From positions 2,294,001-2,358,000 of the forward strand of contig OZ017750.1 of NCBI GenBank assembly GCA_963969365.1: a stretch of DNA of 64,000 nt, read 5' to 3'. The stretch comes from Asterochloris sp. CNOR1. Lineage: Eukaryota > Chlorophyta > Trebouxiophyceae > Trebouxiales > Trebouxiaceae. The position numbers and the translations under genes were made by a program. A model generated the notes under the pieces. It was not told the DNA's origin and searched no databases. It worked only from the letters and a program-made list of their open reading frames with translations. Below, piece by piece: positions 60,014 to 64,000 of this stretch (position 1 is the stretch's first letter; each line of letters begins with the position of its first letter).

Positions 60014-61359
60014 GTGCTCAAGGAGGGAGAACTGCTGCAAAGTTCTGCAGCTTTCAAGATGTAAGAACAACTGCTGAGCTCATCACTGCCTGCTGATGCT
60101 GTTGTTGGACACATGTCAGCTCACTCCTGCTCTGATCCAATAATGTACTGCTTCCTGCAGCCCACTGCAGACAGTGGATGGTCAAGCCACATCTCTCGAG
60201 CAGTTGGACATACTGGGCAGGAAGCCGCTGGTGCTGTTCCACTACCCCAAGGCGCACACAGGAGGCTGCACCAAAGAGGTCTGCGCGTGAGTGCCAGTTT
60301 CTCCACCTCTCTTGGCCAGCAAGTACTGTGCCTCATCAAACAGTCCAGCGCCAGTCTCAGCAGATGCCTCAGCTGCTCCATCATCTTGCCGCAGGGTCTC
60401 CCTGCCCTTTGATGAACAGCTGTGAGGTGGTCTGACATCATTCTGGTTCTGCAAACCATGCAGTTTTAGGGACGACTACGAGGTGTTCAAGCAGGCTGGT
60501 GCTGAGGTCATCGGGTTCAGTGGGGACCAGCCCGAGGCCAACGCATCCTTCTCCAGGGACCAGCGGCTGACCTTCCCGCTGCTGTGTGACAGGTGAGGCT
60601 ACACGATTTGACGCAAGAGCTGCTGTTGTGCTGCTTCATGTGTTGGTGGCTTCTGTGCGATGCAAAGCAATGCACTGGCAGTGCTGCAGTGGCTGCTGCA
60701 ATGCTAGGGACACATGGCATCGGTGTGCAAGCCCATGCCGTGCTGCCAGGAGCTTGTGCCTGCGCGGTGGTTGCTGAGGGTCCCTCATGCTGTGCTATCA
60801 GCCCAGGCTTTCAGTGGCCGGGCCCAGGCCTGGGGCACCAACGCTGGCAGCGGCAGCACTAGCCCCAACATCATTGCTTGAAGCAGCAGCAGCGCCATCA
60901 CAGATAGAAGCGCTGCTATGTCTGCCAGCAATGCTGCCAGCAGTGACTTAGCTCACTGTGACTGTGCCTACCCTGCAGCAAGGGTGAGCTGCGGAAGGCT
61001 TTGGGCATCAAGGGCAACTTGTTTGGCATGGTCCCAGGCCGTCAGACATTTGTGTTTGACAACACGGGTGAGAGCCCAAATGGTGTGCACTGAGTCATTT
61101 TCTCTGCTGCCCCTTTGCTTGACTTGATAGCTAGCCTCCGTGTTATGCAGGGAAGTGTATCCTCAGCTTCAACAGCGTGAGTGAAGCAGTGCAGTGATTG
61201 GGTGTCGCATTTTTGCTCAACACTTGGCATCCCACTTGTAAGTATTCTTGGAGCAGAAGGCACAAGTGGTGAATCTCCCTGCAGGCTCTCAACTTCAAGA
61301 AGCATGTGGAGGAAAGCAAGCGCGTTATTCAGGAGCTGGCACAGAAGCAGAAGGCTTGA
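60014..61359 (+). CDS. Peroxiredoxin Q (BCP-type thiol peroxidase), chloroplast-like
   Basis: Thioredoxin-dependent peroxidase that reduces peroxides; in plants and algae PrxQ is plastid-located. Six exons join in phase: 60014-60060, 60161-60286, 60464-60592, 60979-61067, 61151-61176 and 61285-61359 (TGA). The active-site segment FHYPKAHTGGCTKEVCAFRD has both the peroxidatic Cys (GCTK) and the resolving Cys five residues later, as in PrxQ. Downstream come YEVFKQAGAEVIGFSGD, LFGMVPGRQTFVFD and a helical C-terminus ending in KQKA. The usual Pro before GC (TPGC) is Gly here. The exon with the start codon and transit peptide was not found; it must lie upstream of 60014, close to or overlapping the 5' end of the minus-strand neighbour. 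Confidence 0.92.
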
Positions 61360-61439
61360 GTCACAACAGCAGCCACTTTCACGGAAACGCTAGTTGGCTC
61401 TTCTGCTGATTTGCTTGTTTTCATTTGACTGACATCGTA

Positions 61440-64000
61440 TCAGAACAGACCCCAGTCTGCTTCTTTTGACGACTGCTGTTTTCTTGTTGAGACAGGCCTT
61501 CTGCCCCGGCCCCGCACAACACCCCGCTGCCCCTGTCTGTTTGGCCCCATCGGCTTGGGTGAAGGCGTTGTCTTGTGACTTTGCTCAATCTCTGTGCCCC
61601 GAGGTTGCGAAGGGGTCCTGCTCCTGGACTTGTCCTGGGCAGGTGGAGCACTGATCTGAGCAGGTGGGGCGTCACTGGGTCCAGGGCCTTCATCCAGAGC
61701 TGCGGGATTGTCATACATATCCACAGTGTCCTGCAGCACACACCAGGATAATCAGCAGGTTGATGGGTCAGTCTGCAGCCTGCTGAGCACGGCTGCCAGG
61801 AGGCCCAAGCCTGATGCCAGTGACCAGAGGATGCAGCAGGTCCAGTCCTATGAGCATGGCCTGCTGGCCCAAGCCTGCAGCCAGTGAGCACGGCAAGCTA
61901 GCAGGTTTGAAGCGAAGTGAACAGGGCACGCAGGTAGGCCTCTTGGAGAGAGAAGCAGACACAGCTTAGGCCTGAGGTTCCCGGCATGCAGGTGGCGCAC
62001 ACCATCAGAGGCATTCTGAGCCTGCAGCTCTGTGATGGCCGCACCTGGACCTGCCCATCTCGCCGCTTGATCTCAAGAATGATCTCTGTGTACTCATCTT
62101 CCGCTCCTTCACAGCCCTGCACATTGTTAGCCCAAGCTTGGTGTGTTAGTGTCATAGCACATCTGGCACTTGCTGAGCAGGGGAGGCCATACAGAGCTAA
62201 GTCGTCTGCACACAATGGGGAGCTCTATCAGCAGGAGACACCCACCCGCACATCTCACAAACTTACTCTCTCATGCCCCAAGCCCAACCGGCGGCAGGTC
62301 AAGGGTGGCATATCCTTCCCCAAAAGCAGCTACGTAGCTTGCCCATAATGCCATGCCCAAAGCCTAGTGAGCGAGCATGCATCTGCCCAAGGTGCTCCAG
62401 TAGCCCCTCATGCAGTCTACCGCACACAATCATGGCTAGCTAGTACGGCCACACTGCCCCAACAAAGAGCCAGAGCCTGTCCCCAAGGCAGGCCCCTGCA
62501 CACACCTGCCTACGCAGCAGCTTATACACCTTGCCACCTCTGCTCACAATCCTGGCTGTTGTAGCCAGCAGCCTGGCAGCCACTGACCAATGCAGCAGCT
62601 CTGAGCCTGACCCCCTCAGCGCCTATCTCACAGTCCCTGTCATCCCTCTCAGGCTGGAGCAGCAAATCCTCAGCCCAAGCACTCCTGCGCCAGTCAAGCC
62701 CCCACCTGCTCAGCAGTGCCCTGAGTTGGCCGAACAGAACTGCACAGGGAAAATCCACAGCGTCCCTGAACAGTTCAGTGGATCTGCTCAAGCATCCCAG
62801 CAGCAGTCGCCCACCTCGGCCAGCAGCGTCCTGAGCATGTACGTCGCAGAGCCGTGCAGCAACGCGGAGGCCCAGCAGGCATTCAAGCAGACCCCAAAAC
62901 ACTCCTTCAATGCCCCACCTGCCAGTCAACGCCTTGCAACCTTGGCTGGATGGCGCTCCTCCTGGCGCCAGCATGTGTCGCCAGCAGCTGGACACAACAA
63001 GCCCAGGCAGCACTGCCTGTTCAGTAGCATTGCCTGCCTAGCAGCATTGCCTGGCCCTGTCAGCAGCTTGCCCTCCCAAGGAGCCCACCGAAAGGAGCCC
63101 ACCCACCTGCACTCCCCTCAATTGGGCACCCTAACACTAAGGCGCCCCTCACAGCAGCCAACAGACTCCAGCATCGCCTCTGTCACCTCACCTGCCCAGT
63201 CAGTGCTCTGTCCACCTTGCTTGGATTCTCCTTCTCCTCGCGCGTGAACTTTCGCTTGACCTCCCGCCGCTCGCGCTCGCGCCCAGTCCATCCCCGCAGC
63301 TTCATGCGCGAGTTCAGGCGCTGAGTCACCAGCTGAAAGTTGGTGCCAAAGATCTGGAGGGCCTGCACAAGGAAAGGCAGCCTGTCAGGCAGGGGACGCA
63401 CTTCAGGCGCTGAGTCACGGGCTGTAAGATGTTGCCAGAGATCTGTCTGCGCAGGTGAAGGCGTGCTGTTGGGCAGGGCATGCACTTCAAACAGGCAGCA
63501 GCTGGACCATGGGTCTGGGACTACTGCTCAGGAGTAGCTGGGCTGCTTTGCGGGGCATGCGCTGTTCCAGGCACTGAATGGCCACCTGGAATTTTGGGGC
63601 CAAGGGCTGCAGGGTTGCCTGTCTTGCAGGGATGCGCTCCTGCTGCATGCTGTCTGCCTGACTCAAAGCAAGTCCAGGAGGGGCAAAGCACTGGGCGCAT
63701 GCTGGAGTCAGCTGCCACGCCTGCCAAGCCATGCCCGCAGCTTGAGAGGCAACAAGAGTTGTCTTCCTGTGGTGCCACCATGGCATCCTGGACATTTGCG
63801 GCCGGCTCAAGCTCTTTGCAGCCAGCCGCCAGAGCATCTGCCCTGTGCTGTCAGTCCATAGGGCCCAAGCAGCAGAGATGGAAGACCTGCACGCACCACC
63901 TGGCAGGCTGCATGCATCCCTGCCCATGGACTTGCAGATCAGCCCCCCCACACCCGCACTGCCACAAGCAATGCTGGCCTGCACTGCGGCTGGCCTCACA
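61440..64000 (-). CDS. BDP1 (TFIIIB B'')-type SANT-domain protein, C-terminal part
   Basis: Subunit of RNA polymerase III initiation factor TFIIIB, which bridges TBP-BRF on tRNA and 5S genes. The SANT exon (about 63362-63186) reads ALQIFGTNFQLVTQRLNSRM, then a basic stretch, then REVKRKFTREEKENPSKVDR and AL. This matches the BDP1 SANT (FGTDF..I, RR..K.KF..EE..NP..I..AL). A later exon at about 62.12-62.04 kb reads DEYTEIILEIKRRDGQ. The last exon (about 61730-61440) is a Pro/Ser/Arg-rich tail ending EADWGLF. The first half of the SANT domain and the N-terminus lie beyond the right edge or were not found. Exons between 62.2 and 63.18 kb are unclear. It converges on PrxQ with only about 80 bp between stops. 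Confidence 0.8.
63300..63660. repeat. Decayed copies of the SANT exon 5' end in the upstream intron
   Basis: The exon start on the plus strand, GTTCAGGCGCTGAGTCACCA then GCTGAAAGTTGGTGCCAAAG ATCTGGAGGG (about 63312-63361), is echoed twice upstream with respect to the gene. About 63402-63446 reads CTTCAGGCGCTGAGTCACGG then GCTGTAAGATGTTGCCAGAG ATCTG. About 63567-63617 reads TTCCAGGCACTGAATGGCCA then CCTGGAATTTTGGGGCCAAG GGCTGCAGGG. The copies are 90-170 bp apart and increasingly diverged. Confidence 0.75.

Noticed and set aside
62522-63013. 163-codon minus-strand ORF between BDP1-like exons
   Set aside because: It has no similarity I recognise to BDP1, and it contains internal acceptor- and donor-like sites. 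It may hold part of an exon, but I cannot place one.
62531-63247. 238-codon plus-strand ORF, Ser/Pro/Gln-rich, opposite the BDP1-like gene
   Set aside because: It overlaps the antisense of the SANT exon at its 3' end and has no domain or splice support. A real exon of the minus gene in this interval is as likely, and I could not settle which.

Overview
The window is nuclear DNA from a eukaryote, most likely a green alga. The organism call is inference. It rests on a chloroplast-type light-harvesting-like protein, a peroxiredoxin Q, Ser-Pro-rich extracellular stalks typical of volvocine and trebouxiophyte algae, and dense short introns. The introns are mostly GT-AG with some GC-AG, and acceptors are nearly always TGCAG. 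Nothing here looks prokaryotic: there are no operons, ribosome binding sites or CRISPR arrays. I saw no mobile element, tRNA or rRNA that I can support. All genes were assembled by eye from splice sites and family resemblance, so exon edges are good where given but N-termini are often uncertain.

Layout: (1) 1-4761 (+), 3' part of an OSCA/CSC1/TMEM63 (DUF221) mechanosensitive cation channel. (2) 5580-6878 (+), a small light-harvesting-like (LHC/ELIP superfamily) plastid protein. (3) 7138-12805 (-), a NOM1/SGD1 nucleolar MIF4G-MA3 ribosome-biogenesis protein. (4) 13287-44588 (-), a very long reading assembly. Its N-terminal two thirds (24287-44588) is a polycystin/TRPP-type channel with a large ectodomain: signal peptide, PA14 domain, SPPPP stalk, Thr/Ala/Pro mucin-like stalk, and Ig-like HYR repeats. 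Its C-terminal third (13287-24000) is Gln/Ala-rich, carries a 58-residue tandem repeat, and is either the cytosolic tail of the channel or a separate gene. (5) 45371-56746 (+), an MscS-like (MSL) mechanosensitive channel with an EF-hand, divergent from the polycystin across about 0.8 kb. (6) 56866-about 59950 (-), an unrecognised protein. (7) about 60014-61359 (+), peroxiredoxin Q. (8) 61440-64000 (-), the C-terminal part of a BDP1/TFIIIB-B''-type SANT protein running off the right edge.

Two themes stand out. First, three unrelated families of mechanically gated or sensory cation channel (OSCA, polycystin, MSL) lie within 57 kb. Two of them are head to head on one intergenic region, and the polycystin has an unusual cell-wall-like ectodomain. 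Second, introns across the window carry degenerate tandem copies of their own flanking exon ends. This points to a local mode of intron growth by duplication of exon-intron boundaries.
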